The notes: a model not told the origin generated them from the letters alone. 64,000 nt of DNA from Brevundimonas sp. LM2 (GCF_002002865.1 NZ_CP019508.1:1902501-1966500); one strand, 5' to 3'; positions 46,946 to 55,728 are shown, counted from the stretch's first letter. Numbers and translations: made by a program.

Positions 46946-48011
46946 AGTCTGTATCGCCGAGGCTCTGAAGGGCGTCCCATAGGCGATTGGCTTCGGTTTC
47001 GTTGCGAGCCAGGGGTGGGACGTCGACGTCTTCCGGCGATCCCGCGACAAGCCCTGCAGGGCCATAATATCTTCCGCCTCGAGCGCTCGAAGAGGCTCCC
47101 GCGTAGAGCAGGGACAGGGCGCCACGCGCGGCGGGGCCGAACAGGATCGGTAGAGCACGCTGGCGGAGGCCTTCCGCACTCTCCATGCCGGGGCCGTCCG
47201 GCACGAGGAACGTCCGGGCTACGCCGGGGTGACACGCCATGCTGGCGACGCCCCATCCCGCGGCCTGACTGCGACGCTGCAGCTCCTGCGCCACCAGGAG
47301 CACTCCCAGCTTGGAGCGGTCGTAGGCCTGCGCGTAATCATAGTCCTGCTCGAACTGCAGATCGTCCAGCGCAAGGGGGCCGATCCTGCCGCTGGCGACC
47401 CAGGCGACGCGTGGCGCTCGTCCCGCCCGCAGGATTGGCATGAGCCCCGCGGTCAGGACGAAGGGCCCCATGACGTTGGTCGCGAAGACCCGCTCATGGC
47501 CGCTGCGGGTTGTCTCCCGGGCACGTCGACCCATGACGCCGGCGTTGTTGATCAGGAGATCCAGGCGCTCGCCCGACCCCCTCCACCGCATCGCGTAAGC
47601 CTTGACCTGTGAAAGATCCGTCAGGTCGAGGGCGTCGAAGCGGATCCGTGCGCCGGGGACCTCACCGCGTATGAGCCGCAGGGCCGCGGCACCCTTGGTC
47701 GCATCGCGCGATGCGATAGTGACATCGGCACCCTTTCGGACAAGGGCCAGGGCAGCCTGATAGCCCAGGCCGCTGCGGCCCTCGCGCGGGTAGCCGTTGC
47801 CCCCGGTGATCAGCACACGCCGACCCGTCTGGTCAGGAATGTTGGCGGCCGCCCACGCCTGGGATTCACGATCAGCAGGCTGCGCCGCGCCTGGAAGAGC
47901 GCAACCGGCCGCGAGGCTGGCGGCGGCCCCAGCGGCGCCCAACCGCAGAAGTTGGCGTCGTGAAGTACTGTGAGCCGTCGATGCCGGCTGCTGGTTTGAT
48001 GAGAAAGTCAT
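46938..48011 (-). CDS. Tat-exported SDR-family lipoprotein
   Basis: 357 residues. The N-terminus has SRRQLLRLGAAGAAASLAAGC, a twin-arginine signal peptide with a lipobox (LAAGC), so a Tat-dependent lipoprotein. The SDR domain follows: RRVLITGGNGYPREGRSGLGYQAALALVRKGADVTIASRD, with six extra residues in the glycine-rich loop, DLLINNAGVMG and YDRSKLG (Tyr-x-x-x-Lys). Closest in type to retinol-dehydrogenase-like SDRs, such as the one at 34467. Regulated perhaps by the AraC-type site 75 bases upstream of its ATG. Confidence 0.88.
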   Translation of the reverse strand: MTFSSNQQPASTAHSTSRRQLLRLGAAGAAASLAAGCALPGAAQPADRESQAWAAANIPDQTGRRVLITGGNGYPREGRSGLGYQAALALVRKGADVTIASRDATKGAAALRLIRGEVPGARIRFDALDLTDLSQVKAYAMRWRGSGERLDLLINNAGVMGRRARETTRSGHERVFATNVMGPFVLTAGLMPILRAGRAPRVAWVASGRIGPLALDDLQFEQDYDYAQAYDRSKLGVLLVAQELQRRSQAAGWGVASMACHPGVARTFLVPDGPGMESAEGLRQRALPILFGPAARGALSLLYAGASSSARGGRYYGPAGLVAGSPEDVDVPPLARNETEANRLWDALQSLGDTDFS

Positions 48012-48503
48012 GGCGCAATCCTTGCGTGAACGCCGCAAGCCTAGCCGCTGCCCCCACGTGGGAAATGCCGAAAGCGAGGCAATCCTTGCCCGATGGTCCG
48101 GCGTGGCTGTTATCGTTGCCCACCGAATGCTCGCCGCTGGGCAATCTCGCAGACCGACGGCCGGAGCGCCACAGCGTCTCAATGCGATGCGGGCGTCACC
48201 ACTTTTCCGAGCAGATCCTTCAGCGCTTCAGCCCAGCTCGATGAGCGATTCAAAAGAAGTGCAGCGCACGGAGCGGCTCGAACGTCCGACGCCTTGATTC
48301 GTAGTCGGACGCCGCAGCGGAAGCTCCCGACGTCCGACATGACTCAGGCTCTGATTTCCACGGCGGGAGAAGATGGTCTGCCCATAAGAGACATTCCAAA
48401 CCGCCGTTAAGAGTCATCTTCGGAAATCAAACGCGCCCCCGGGCGATGTCGGATCCTGACTCAGACCGTCAGTTCGCACTGTCCGTTTGGTGCCAATCTG
48501 AAG
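48012..48503. other. Intergenic region with AraC-type site
   Basis: About 490 bases without a supported gene. The best feature is TTGCCCGATGGTCCG at 48086-48100, near-identical to site 4b, placed 75 bases upstream of the SDR lipoprotein at 48011. The rest shows nothing I can interpret. The Crp-type gene ends at 48504. Confidence 0.5.
48086..48100 (+). promoter_or_regulatory. Putative AraC-type operator, site 6
   Basis: TTGCCCGATGGTCCG, differing from site 4b (43544) by one base. It lies on the plus strand, opposite to the gene it would serve. Confidence 0.6.
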
Positions 48504-49214
48504 TCAGGCGTCCTCGACCGTTGCATAGGTCAGTTGCTTGTTGATCCAGCGTTCGAGCGCCGCGAGATCCAGAACCCGGACCTTGCGATAGGAGAGCTCG
48601 ATCAGGTCCAGATCGCAGAGCTGACCGAGGGTCTTGTTCAGGTAGGAGCGCGTGACGCCGAGGAACATGGCGATGTCCTCCTGGGTGATGGCCAGATCGA
48701 CGCTGTTCGCCTGCCGGTCGTCCGCGACGTGGCGCGCGTTCTTCAGCAGCACGCGCGCGAGGACGACCGATTTGGGGAGGGCGCGGAGGTCGTTCAGGGC
48801 TTCGACCAGTTGATGGACCCTGTGAACATTGCTTTTCAGCATCGCCTCGACAATGACGGGGTGGCGGAGGACCACGCCTTCGTATTCCGAGGCTGTCAGA
48901 GTCAGGACCACGGCGTCCCCGACGGCCTCGGCATCATGGGTCCGCGCCGCGTTTGCGAACAGGGTGACCTCGTTGAACTGCTGGCCGGGGCCAAGGATTG
49001 ACGTCAGCATCACGGAGCCGTCCACGCCCAGCGTCATCATTCTCAGCTTGCCGGAAAGGATAATCCCGAGGTCAGCCTGCCGATCGCCGCGGCTCTGGAC
49101 GACCTGGCCGGCCTTCAGCTTCACGGATTCGCCGGCGGCGATCAGCGCCTCGCGAGCGTCCGGAGGCAGAAGATCCATCAAGCCTAGAGTGTAGCTGTTG
49201 AAGGTCGAATGCAT
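48504..49214 (-). CDS. Crp/Fnr family transcriptional regulator
   Basis: 236 residues. A cyclic-nucleotide-binding-like beta barrel (GQVVQSRGDRQADLGIILSGKLRMMTLGVDGSVMLTSILGPGQQFNEVTLFA) and a Crp-type winged helix (LAITQEDIAMFLGVTRSYLNKTLGQLCDLDLIELSYRKVRVLD). No N-terminal cluster of Cys as in Fnr, so not an iron-sulfur oxygen sensor. The ligand is unknown. The ATG at 49214 is used; a GTG at 49220 is also possible. Downstream 490 bases are non-coding. Confidence 0.9.
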   Translation of the reverse strand: MHSTFNSYTLGLMDLLPPDAREALIAAGESVKLKAGQVVQSRGDRQADLGIILSGKLRMMTLGVDGSVMLTSILGPGQQFNEVTLFANAARTHDAEAVGDAVVLTLTASEYEGVVLRHPVIVEAMLKSNVHRVHQLVEALNDLRALPKSVVLARVLLKNARHVADDRQANSVDLAITQEDIAMFLGVTRSYLNKTLGQLCDLDLIELSYRKVRVLDLAALERWINKQLTYATVEDA

Positions 49215-49451
49215 GACCACCCCAGACTAGGGGGTCAGCTCGCGGCTTCACAGATGGGCTGGCGGGATGCTCGCGTCGCAGGGGTTGAATGTTTCATTCT
49301 GGACAGTCTCGCGGGCCACGCCGTGCTGATGTCCGGCGACCAGGCTGACGTTGTCAGGACTGCCCGTCGGGGCGGACGGCGCACGCCTCCGCCGTCCTGA
49401 TCGAGCGGTCTGCCGTTTAAACTGCTCTGAACGTCCCCGAGAGACCGACCG

Positions 49452-50513
49452 ATGTCCGATCCCGTGCTCACGCCCGAAGACCCCGCGCTGCCGATGACCT
49501 ATCCGGGCTTCGTCTTTCGCGTGCTGCGCAGCGAGGGCCATGAGGCGCAGGCGCTGTTGTCAGGGACGGGTTTGGACCCGGCGCAACTGGTCGATCCGAA
49601 CTTCCGATGCGGGTTCTCGCCGCTTCGCCTTTTGCTGCTGAACGCGATCGAACAGACGGGCGACCCCCACCTCGGCATCCGGCTGGCAAAGCGGTTCGAG
49701 CCGACCTACATCGGCCTGCCTGCCTACGCCGCGATGAATGCGGCGAATTTCAGCGACGCTCTGACGGTCCTCAAACGGTTCTTCTTTCTGGCTTTCCCGG
49801 CCGTGGAGTTCGACTTCGACGATGGGCCGTTCGAACAAGCCGGTGAACGCGCGGTTTGCCTCCGCCCGAAATTTCCCTTCGACGATATCGAGTACTTCGC
49901 CCGCATCAGCGCCCTGATCGCCTGTGACGGTCTGTTCAGGGGCATATTGCGGATGGATCGAGTCGTCGTGAGAGCGGAGACGGTGATCGAGGAACCGCTC
50001 GGGTGGTTGACGGTCGACAGTCAGATCGAGTTCCCCGTTCGCTTCGGAGCCGATGCGGATCGGCTGATCTTTGCCGCCGAGCACCTGCACCGCCCCTTGC
50101 CCGCGCACGACCCCGTCAACCACAAGCGCCTCACGGCCCTGTGCGAGGTCTTCGCCCGCGAGGCGGCGATCCAGGCCAGGGCGGTCGGTCAGGTCCTGGC
50201 CTATCTCGAGCGGGACAAGACGCTCGCCGCGTCGCTTTCCGAAGTCGCCCAGTCGCTGGGCTACTCCGAACGCAGCCTGCGCCGTCAGCTCGAGCGAGCC
50301 GGCACATCCTACCGCAAGCTGATCGACCAGGCGCGCGCCCAGCGCGCCCGCATGCTGTTGGGTTCGACGGATCAACCGATCCAGACCATCGCCTTCGATC
50401 TGGGTTTCGACACGGCGTCGAACTTCGCGCGCAGCTTCAAGCGCTGGACCGGGGCCACGCCCAAGGCCTTTCGCGAGGGCTTAAAAGCCCCGCAGCATGC
50501 TGGCCGGAACTGA
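49452..50513 (+). CDS. AraC family regulator with arabinose-binding-like N-domain
   Basis: 353 residues. A different AraC subgroup from the three AraC_N types here: a long N-terminal domain (LLNAIEQTGDPHLGIRLAKRFEPTYIGLPAYAAMNAANFSDALTVLKRF) like that of OruR/ArgR-type regulators, and a C-terminal helix-turn-helix (LSEVAQSLGYSERSLRRQLERAGTSYRKLIDQAR, then IQTIAFDLGFDTASNFARSFKRWTGATPKAF). It lies next to the sulfatase cassette. Its last codons form the start of a short sequence repeated at 55685. Confidence 0.9.
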   Translation: MSDPVLTPEDPALPMTYPGFVFRVLRSEGHEAQALLSGTGLDPAQLVDPNFRCGFSPLRLLLLNAIEQTGDPHLGIRLAKRFEPTYIGLPAYAAMNAANFSDALTVLKRFFFLAFPAVEFDFDDGPFEQAGERAVCLRPKFPFDDIEYFARISALIACDGLFRGILRMDRVVVRAETVIEEPLGWLTVDSQIEFPVRFGADADRLIFAAEHLHRPLPAHDPVNHKRLTALCEVFAREAAIQARAVGQVLAYLERDKTLAASLSEVAQSLGYSERSLRRQLERAGTSYRKLIDQARAQRARMLLGSTDQPIQTIAFDLGFDTASNFARSFKRWTGATPKAFREGLKAPQHAGRN

Positions 50514-50547
50514 ATACTCCTTGGCCGCAGCGGAGCTTTTGTCCGCT
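50501..50547 (+). repeat. Related end sequence of the sulfatase cassette, left
   Basis: TGGCCGGAACTGAAT (50501-50515) is exactly repeated at 55685-55699, and both are followed after a short gap by TTGGCC, CGGAGCT and GTCCGC. Here the second half forms a hairpin AGCGGA-GCTTTTG-TCCGCT (50529-50547) without a T run. The first 13 bases include the stop codon of the AraC gene. Confidence 0.6.
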
Positions 50548-50591
50548 TCGGTCGCGCGGCATAGCTAAGCTCGGTGAAGGGGAGGAGGCGG

Positions 50592-51416
50592 ATGAGAAAG
50601 CTTGTCGTGATCGCCGCCGGGCTGGTCCTGTCGTCGGCTCCGGTCGCGGCCCAGACGCCACGTTCGAGCGAGGGCGGCATCCTGTCCGCCTTCTTCGGTC
50701 TGGACCGATCGCTCAGGATCGCCGTGGCCACGGCCCGGACGTGCGAGGGCATCGGTGGCTCGGACGGCATGCCGGTCATCTTCAGTCACGAGGTCGATGC
50801 GACGACCCTCGCGCCGGAGGACTTCCGGGTCACAATGGCGTCGGGAGCGATCGGCGACGTCGGGTGCGTCACTTTGCGTCCTGCAGACGAGCCCGGAGAG
50901 CTTCGCACCGCCTTGCTGATCAGTCGCTTCGGGTCGTCGGCGGATCAACCCGCGACGGTCGAGATCATTGGCGACATCACCTCGCTTGACGGCGCAGTGA
51001 ACTTCCGTGGGGCGACGGCGACCGTCACACCTCTGGAAGCTGGACCGACCCTCGTTCTGGCCGAGACCCTGTCCCGGACGGAATGGACTGTCGGAGGAGG
51101 GAGCGATTGTTCCGCGGAAGGGCTCCTGACGATCGTCCGTGCGACCTGGGCCGGCGGTGTCTCTCGTGCTGACGGCGACGCGGTCGGTTCCAGGGAAGCG
51201 GAAATGTACCGCGTCACCTTGCGAAGGCCGGACGGCGGGACCGTCACGGTCTCGCCCATGGCGATCGGCGATTTGAACGACAACGACAACAACCACGACC
51301 TGTGCCTGGGCGTGGCGGGCGAGCCGGTCAGCGTCTTCTTCCTCGCCGGCAGGCTTGTCGATCCCAACGACGATGCGAACCCCGATACCGAAATTGCTGT
51401 GTCGGCACGACCGTAA
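50592..51416 (+). CDS. Secreted protein of unknown function
   Basis: 274 residues with a signal peptide (MRKLVVIAAGLVLSSAPVAAQ). The mature part appears mostly beta, with PVIFSHEVDATTLAPEDFRV (recalling immunoglobulin-like or Ig-E-set repeats in which an enzyme product follows) and a probable Ca-binding-like DLNDNDNNHD segment near residue 225. No catalytic motif. GGAGGAGG is 7 bases before the ATG at 50592, a strong ribosome site. It precedes the sulfatase by 39 bases and is likely in its operon. Confidence 0.75.
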   Translation: MRKLVVIAAGLVLSSAPVAAQTPRSSEGGILSAFFGLDRSLRIAVATARTCEGIGGSDGMPVIFSHEVDATTLAPEDFRVTMASGAIGDVGCVTLRPADEPGELRTALLISRFGSSADQPATVEIIGDITSLDGAVNFRGATATVTPLEAGPTLVLAETLSRTEWTVGGGSDCSAEGLLTIVRATWAGGVSRADGDAVGSREAEMYRVTLRRPDGGTVTVSPMAIGDLNDNDNNHDLCLGVAGEPVSVFFLAGRLVDPNDDANPDTEIAVSARP

Positions 51417-51455
51417 GGACCCGCGCGAGGCGTCCGCAGACCAGAGGCTGATCGC

Positions 51456-53258
51456 ATGAGGACGTTTCGCAAGCTGGCTCTGGTCGCGGTCGCGGTGGCG
51501 ACGCTGGGCGCCACACCGGTGCTGGCCCAGGCCAAGCGCCCCAACATCCTGTTCGTCCTGTTCGACGATGTGGGCTTCACGGACTTCGGCGCCTACGGCA
51601 GCCACACGCGCACCCCGGTCATCGACGGCCTCGCGTCAAGAGGCACACGGCTGTCCCGCTTTTACACCTCGCCCTTCTGCGGGCCGAGCCGCGCCATGCT
51701 CTTGACCGGTATGGACAACCACCAGACTGGCATCGGCACGCTCGTAGAGACCACCACCGAAGACATGCGCCGGTACCCTGGCTACTCCATGGTATGGAAT
51801 GACGACCAGGCGACGATCGCCTCTCTCCTGTCGGAGGCGGGCTACCAGACCTATGCCGCAGGCAAGTGGGGCATCGGCGAGGTCGGGGCCAATCTTCCCG
51901 ACAGGTTCGGCTTCGACCGATCCTACGTGATGGATGCCACGGGTGGCGGGAACTACGACGCCAAGCCTTATCTGCCAGGGTCGCATTCCGTCGAATGGTT
52001 TGAGAACGGACGCTCGGTATCTCTGCCTGACAACTGGTATTCGTCCAGCTCGCTGGTCGATAAGATGATCGAATACATTGCCGAAGGCGATGAGGAACGC
52101 CCGTTCTATGGGTTTCTTGCTCTCCAGGCCCTGCACATGCCGATCCAGGTTTCGGCGGAGTACACGGACCGCTATGACGGCGTGTTTTTCGAGGCCGGCT
52201 GGGACGTCATGCGGCAGCAGCGTCTTGAGCGGGCCATCGCCCTGGGGTTGGTCCCCCCGACCACCACTCTTGCGCCGCCGCCGGCCAGCCACCGCCTCTG
52301 GGCCGAGCTGACGCCGCAACAGCAGCGCGTGTCAGCCCGGGAAATGCAGGTGAACGCGGGCATGATGGAGGCGGCCGACTTCGAGATCGGACGCCTGGTC
52401 GCCTACCTCGAACGCACGGGGCGACTGGAGAACACCATCATCGTCATTGCTTCGGACAATGGCGCAGAGTCTGGGATGACCTCGATGGAGGGACTGGCCG
52501 ATCTCGCGCTCAGCGCCGTCAAGCTGATCGAGGGCTTCGACACCTCGTTCGAGAACCTCGGCGAACCTCGGAGCGTGACCGCCATCGGTCCGGAGTGGGC
52601 GTCCGTCTCGTCCGCTCCGTTCAATCTGTACAAATTCTACGCCAGCGAAGGCGGTCTCCGCGTGCCGCTGGTCATCGCCGGTCCCGGGATCGAGGCGTCC
52701 GCCCTGAAACATGCGCCCGTGCATGTGGCGGATCTGGTCCCCACCATGCTCGAGGCGGCGAACGTGCCGTTCGATCCGTCCCGGTTCTACGGGCGCAGCG
52801 CGCTGCCCATGCTGTCCGGCCGCTCCGACCGCACCTATGCTGAGGACAACTCGTTTGCGTTTGAGGTCAGTGGCAATGCCGCACTCTATCGCGGGCAATG
52901 GAAGATCACTCGCAACAGCCTCCCTCTCGGCGACGGCCAATGGCGGCTCTACGATCTCTCTGTTGATCCGGGCGAAACGACAGACCTGTCCGCCCGGAAC
53001 GAAGCCCTGTTTGATGAGATGATCGCCGAGTATGAGGCGTATGCCAAACGCGTTGGCGCCATAGAGATCGGGCCTGACGACAACGCCATCGCCATTCTCA
53101 ACAGGAACCTCATCGACAAGTCGATTGATAAGTACTGGCCCTTCCTCGCCGGCCTGATTTTCATGATTTTGGCGGCGGGCACGCTGGCGGGCTGGTTTGT
53201 CTCGAGGAAACTGCGCGCCCGCAAGGCGGCGCGCCAGGTCGCGCAAGTTCCTGGCTGA
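51456..53258 (+). CDS. Arylsulfatase, membrane-anchored, formylglycine type
   Basis: 600 residues. The signal peptide ends AQA (about 1-26). The alkaline-phosphatase-like fold starts RPNILFVLFDDVGFTDFGAYG, whose Asp37/Asp38 bind calcium. The motif C75-G-P-S-R79 is the signature for conversion of Cys to formylglycine, the catalytic hydrate, with TG and AAGKWG following. The C-terminus has a membrane segment (FLAGLIFMILAAGTLAGWFV, about 563-582) and a basic tail, so it is bound to the inner membrane and faces the periplasm. It hydrolyses sulfate esters; the substrate is unknown. An FGE gene follows at 54700, which fits the motif. Confidence 0.94.
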   Translation: MRTFRKLALVAVAVATLGATPVLAQAKRPNILFVLFDDVGFTDFGAYGSHTRTPVIDGLASRGTRLSRFYTSPFCGPSRAMLLTGMDNHQTGIGTLVETTTEDMRRYPGYSMVWNDDQATIASLLSEAGYQTYAAGKWGIGEVGANLPDRFGFDRSYVMDATGGGNYDAKPYLPGSHSVEWFENGRSVSLPDNWYSSSSLVDKMIEYIAEGDEERPFYGFLALQALHMPIQVSAEYTDRYDGVFFEAGWDVMRQQRLERAIALGLVPPTTTLAPPPASHRLWAELTPQQQRVSAREMQVNAGMMEAADFEIGRLVAYLERTGRLENTIIVIASDNGAESGMTSMEGLADLALSAVKLIEGFDTSFENLGEPRSVTAIGPEWASVSSAPFNLYKFYASEGGLRVPLVIAGPGIEASALKHAPVHVADLVPTMLEAANVPFDPSRFYGRSALPMLSGRSDRTYAEDNSFAFEVSGNAALYRGQWKITRNSLPLGDGQWRLYDLSVDPGETTDLSARNEALFDEMIAEYEAYAKRVGAIEIGPDDNAIAILNRNLIDKSIDKYWPFLAGLIFMILAAGTLAGWFVSRKLRARKAARQVAQVPG

Positions 53259-53284
53259 CCAGTCAAGTCGTGGGGTGAATCCGT

Positions 53285-54127
53285 ATGGAACTGGTCCTGG
53301 TTAGTTTAGCCGTCGTCCTGGCGGTCGGGCTGGCGATTTACGTCCTCCTGCCTCAGCTGCTGCATTTGCTGGGGCTGCACCGCCACTACAGTATTCCGCC
53401 CTACAATCTGCGTGGCCGGAGAGCGCTGGTCGTCTGCACAAGCCACGACAGGCTCGACCCCACCAACCGCAAGACCGGTGCCTTTGGTTCGGAATTCACG
53501 GTCCCGTACTACGCATTCGTGGATGCGGGGATGGACGTGGACCTTGCCTCGATCAAGGGCGGCGAGATTCCAATCCAGCCTCCGTCCTGGTCATGGCCGC
53601 TGGCGTGCGCTGAGGATCGGCGGTTCATCTCCGACAGGGCCGCGAGGCACAAGCTGCGAAACTCGCGGCCGATCGATCAGATCAACCCGGATGAGTACGA
53701 TGTGCTCTTCATGGCGGGGGGCTGGGGCGCGGCCTATGACCTCGCCCAGAGCGCCGCGCTGGCCGACCTCGTTACCCGCGCCAATGCCCGGGGCAAGATC
53801 CTTGGTTCGGTTTGCCACGGCGCGCTCGGACTGGTGTCGGCGCGGGGCACGGACGGCGAGCCGCTGGTCAAGGGGCGGCGCGTTACAGGTGTCACCAATC
53901 GCCAGATCAATACTTTCGGCATCGCTATCACGCCGAAACATCCGGAAGACGAACTGCGAGAAGCGGGCGCAATATTCGAGTGTAAGCATGGATGGCTTGA
54001 CCCTTTCGCCACGCATACGTCTGTCGACGGCAATCTGATCACCGGACAGAACCAGAACAGCGGTTACGAGACCTCGCATCGAATTCTTGAACTGCTTTCC
54101 AAGAGCAGGTCAAGGGCAGACTTCTGA
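53285..54127 (+). CDS. DJ-1/PfpI family protein with N-terminal membrane anchor
   Basis: 280 residues. A membrane helix (about 4-27) precedes a class I glutamine-amidotransferase-like domain: RRALVVCTSHDRLDP, GAFGSEFTVPYYAFVDAGMDVDLAS (Glu70), VLFMAGGWGAAYDLA and the nucleophile elbow SVCHGAL (Cys177-His178). The pattern suits Hsp31-like glyoxalase/deglycase or stress chaperone members. The linker after the anchor implies it faces the cytoplasm or periplasm; I cannot decide. It sits 26 bases after the sulfatase. Confidence 0.88.
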   Translation: MELVLVSLAVVLAVGLAIYVLLPQLLHLLGLHRHYSIPPYNLRGRRALVVCTSHDRLDPTNRKTGAFGSEFTVPYYAFVDAGMDVDLASIKGGEIPIQPPSWSWPLACAEDRRFISDRAARHKLRNSRPIDQINPDEYDVLFMAGGWGAAYDLAQSAALADLVTRANARGKILGSVCHGALGLVSARGTDGEPLVKGRRVTGVTNRQINTFGIAITPKHPEDELREAGAIFECKHGWLDPFATHTSVDGNLITGQNQNSGYETSHRILELLSKSRSRADF

Positions 54128-54142
54128 CGAGGAGGCGAGGCC

Positions 54143-54673
54143 GTGACCACGACATCGGTGAGCGACATGATGAGTCCGGAGGCGCGCGATCGCCACTGGC
54201 GGCTGGTACAGGGGGCCACCTTCGGTCTGGTCTACGGGGCCATCCTCGTCCTTTCGATCCTCATGGCGCTGGACGTCCAGTCTGCGAACGCGTTCAGACC
54301 GGCGGTGGTTCTGTTTGGATCGGTCCTGGCGATGACGCTGGCCAGGACGCTCGCCGCGCTTCTCGCCAACGGCTTCGACTCCGGGCAGCCGGTGATGACC
54401 GCCCTTGCGCTTGGCGCCGCCTGGCGGGATAGCCGGCCTATCCTGGCGGTCGCGAATGTCCCGACGGGACTGTTCCTGCTCGCCGGTCTCGGCTGGATCA
54501 CTGCAGAGGCCGCACTCCACCTTTCCCAGCTTTTCTGCATCCTCGTTCTCGCCCTTCTCGGGGCCCGGGTCGGTTGGGTCATCAGCGGCGGCGTCCTGCA
54601 TCCGCTGGTGGGCGCGATATCGGCGGGAGCCATCGGCGGTTCGCTGGCGCTGATGAAGCACGCCGTGAACTGA
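54143..54673 (+). CDS. Integral membrane protein of unknown function
   Basis: 176 residues with four or five hydrophobic segments (about 25-45, 53-73, 108-125, 127-144, 151-170). It starts with GTG after GGAGGCG, 15 bases behind the DJ-1-like gene. No family recognised. Operon position suggests a role with the sulfatase set. Confidence 0.7.
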   Translation: MTTTSVSDMMSPEARDRHWRLVQGATFGLVYGAILVLSILMALDVQSANAFRPAVVLFGSVLAMTLARTLAALLANGFDSGQPVMTALALGAAWRDSRPILAVANVPTGLFLLAGLGWITAEAALHLSQLFCILVLALLGARVGWVISGGVLHPLVGAISAGAIGGSLALMKHAVN

Positions 54674-54699
54674 TCGTTTTGACCCGACGCGAGCATTCG

Positions 54700-55626
54700 A
54701 TGCCCCATACCCAAGAAGAACGCCGCGCGAAGTGGCTGATGGCGGCTTGCATCTCCGCCTTCGCAATGGCGGTTGCGGCCGTGGCCTTCTGGCCGCGGGC
54801 CTATAACCTGCCAGCGTCCGGGTGTGCGCTTGATAGACGAAGTCTGGGCAGTTTCGTCGACATTCCCGGCGGCGGATTCACGATGGGAGCCGACCCGCGA
54901 TATGCTGAAGAGGGACCGCCGCGCAGGGTCTTCGTCTCGCCCTTCAGGCTGCAGGTTCACGAGGTCACGAACAGCCAGTTTGCGGCGTTTGTCGCTGCCA
55001 CCGGATATGTGACCGAGGCCGAAAGGAACGGCGGCTCGGCCCGGTTCGTGCCAACGTCGAACCCTGACGGGCCTCGATCGTGGTGGCGGCTCGATCCGGA
55101 AGCGACCTGGAGGTCGCCTGACGGAGCCGGGTCTGGTCTGGACGGACGAACCCTCCATCCGGTCGTGCATGTCAGCCTCAATGACGCGCGCGCCTATGCG
55201 GAATGGGCGGGTGGACGCCTGCCGACGGAGGTGGAGTGGGAATATGCCGCCAGCCTCGGACTGTTCGATCCCGAGGACCCGGAGTCCGGCGTGCGGGATC
55301 GGGCCGGCGAGGCGAGGGCCAATACCTGGACGGGGTTCTTTCCCGTGGCGGACGATGGTGCCGACGGTTTCTCCGGGCGCGCGCCGGTCGGCTGTTTCGA
55401 TCCCGGACTGACCGGGGCCTATGACATGATCGGCAATGTCTGGGAGTGGACCGAGACCGCGTTCGGACGGGGATCGCCTCGCTACACCATCAAGGGCGGC
55501 TCATTCCTGTGCAGTGCGAACTACTGCAGACGGTACCGGGTCGCGGCGCGCGACAGTATGGAGCTGGACTTCAGTTCTTCCCATGTGGGTTTCCGCCTCG
55601 TCAGCGATCCCAGGGTCGTTCGTTGA
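54700..55626 (+). CDS. Formylglycine-generating enzyme (sulfatase-modifying factor)
   Basis: 308 residues. A single N-terminal membrane segment (about 14-33) anchors it, with the FGE-sulfatase domain outside: VDIPGGGFTMGADP, EGPPRRVFVSPFRLQVHEVTNSQFAAFVAATGY, LPTEVEWEYAA, GNVWEWTETAF and IKGGSFLCSANYCRRYR. Cys271 and Cys276 correspond in spacing to the redox/copper Cys pair of aerobic FGE (C336/C341 in human). It oxidises the Cys of the C-x-P-x-R motif in the neighbouring sulfatase, probably after export. The ATG at 54700 is chosen because the anchor begins shortly after. Confidence 0.93.
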   Translation: MPHTQEERRAKWLMAACISAFAMAVAAVAFWPRAYNLPASGCALDRRSLGSFVDIPGGGFTMGADPRYAEEGPPRRVFVSPFRLQVHEVTNSQFAAFVAATGYVTEAERNGGSARFVPTSNPDGPRSWWRLDPEATWRSPDGAGSGLDGRTLHPVVHVSLNDARAYAEWAGGRLPTEVEWEYAASLGLFDPEDPESGVRDRAGEARANTWTGFFPVADDGADGFSGRAPVGCFDPGLTGAYDMIGNVWEWTETAFGRGSPRYTIKGGSFLCSANYCRRYRVAARDSMELDFSSSHVGFRLVSDPRVVR

Positions 55627-55684
55627 GCCTCCTGCTTCAGGTCGTCACCGCCATCGTATCCGGCTCTGGAGGTGAGGCGGGTAA

Positions 55685-55728
55685 TGGCCGGAACTGAATG
55701 GTTTTTGGCCTGTCCGGAGCTGTCCGCC
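55685..55728 (+). repeat. Related end sequence of the sulfatase cassette, right
   Basis: Copy of the sequence at 50501-50547: the first 15 bases are the same, then TTTTTGGCC, CGGAGCT and GTCCGC in the same order. No gene covers it. It suggests that the 5-kb segment between the copies was inserted or duplicated with its flank, or that both are members of a dispersed intergenic repeat. Confidence 0.5.
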
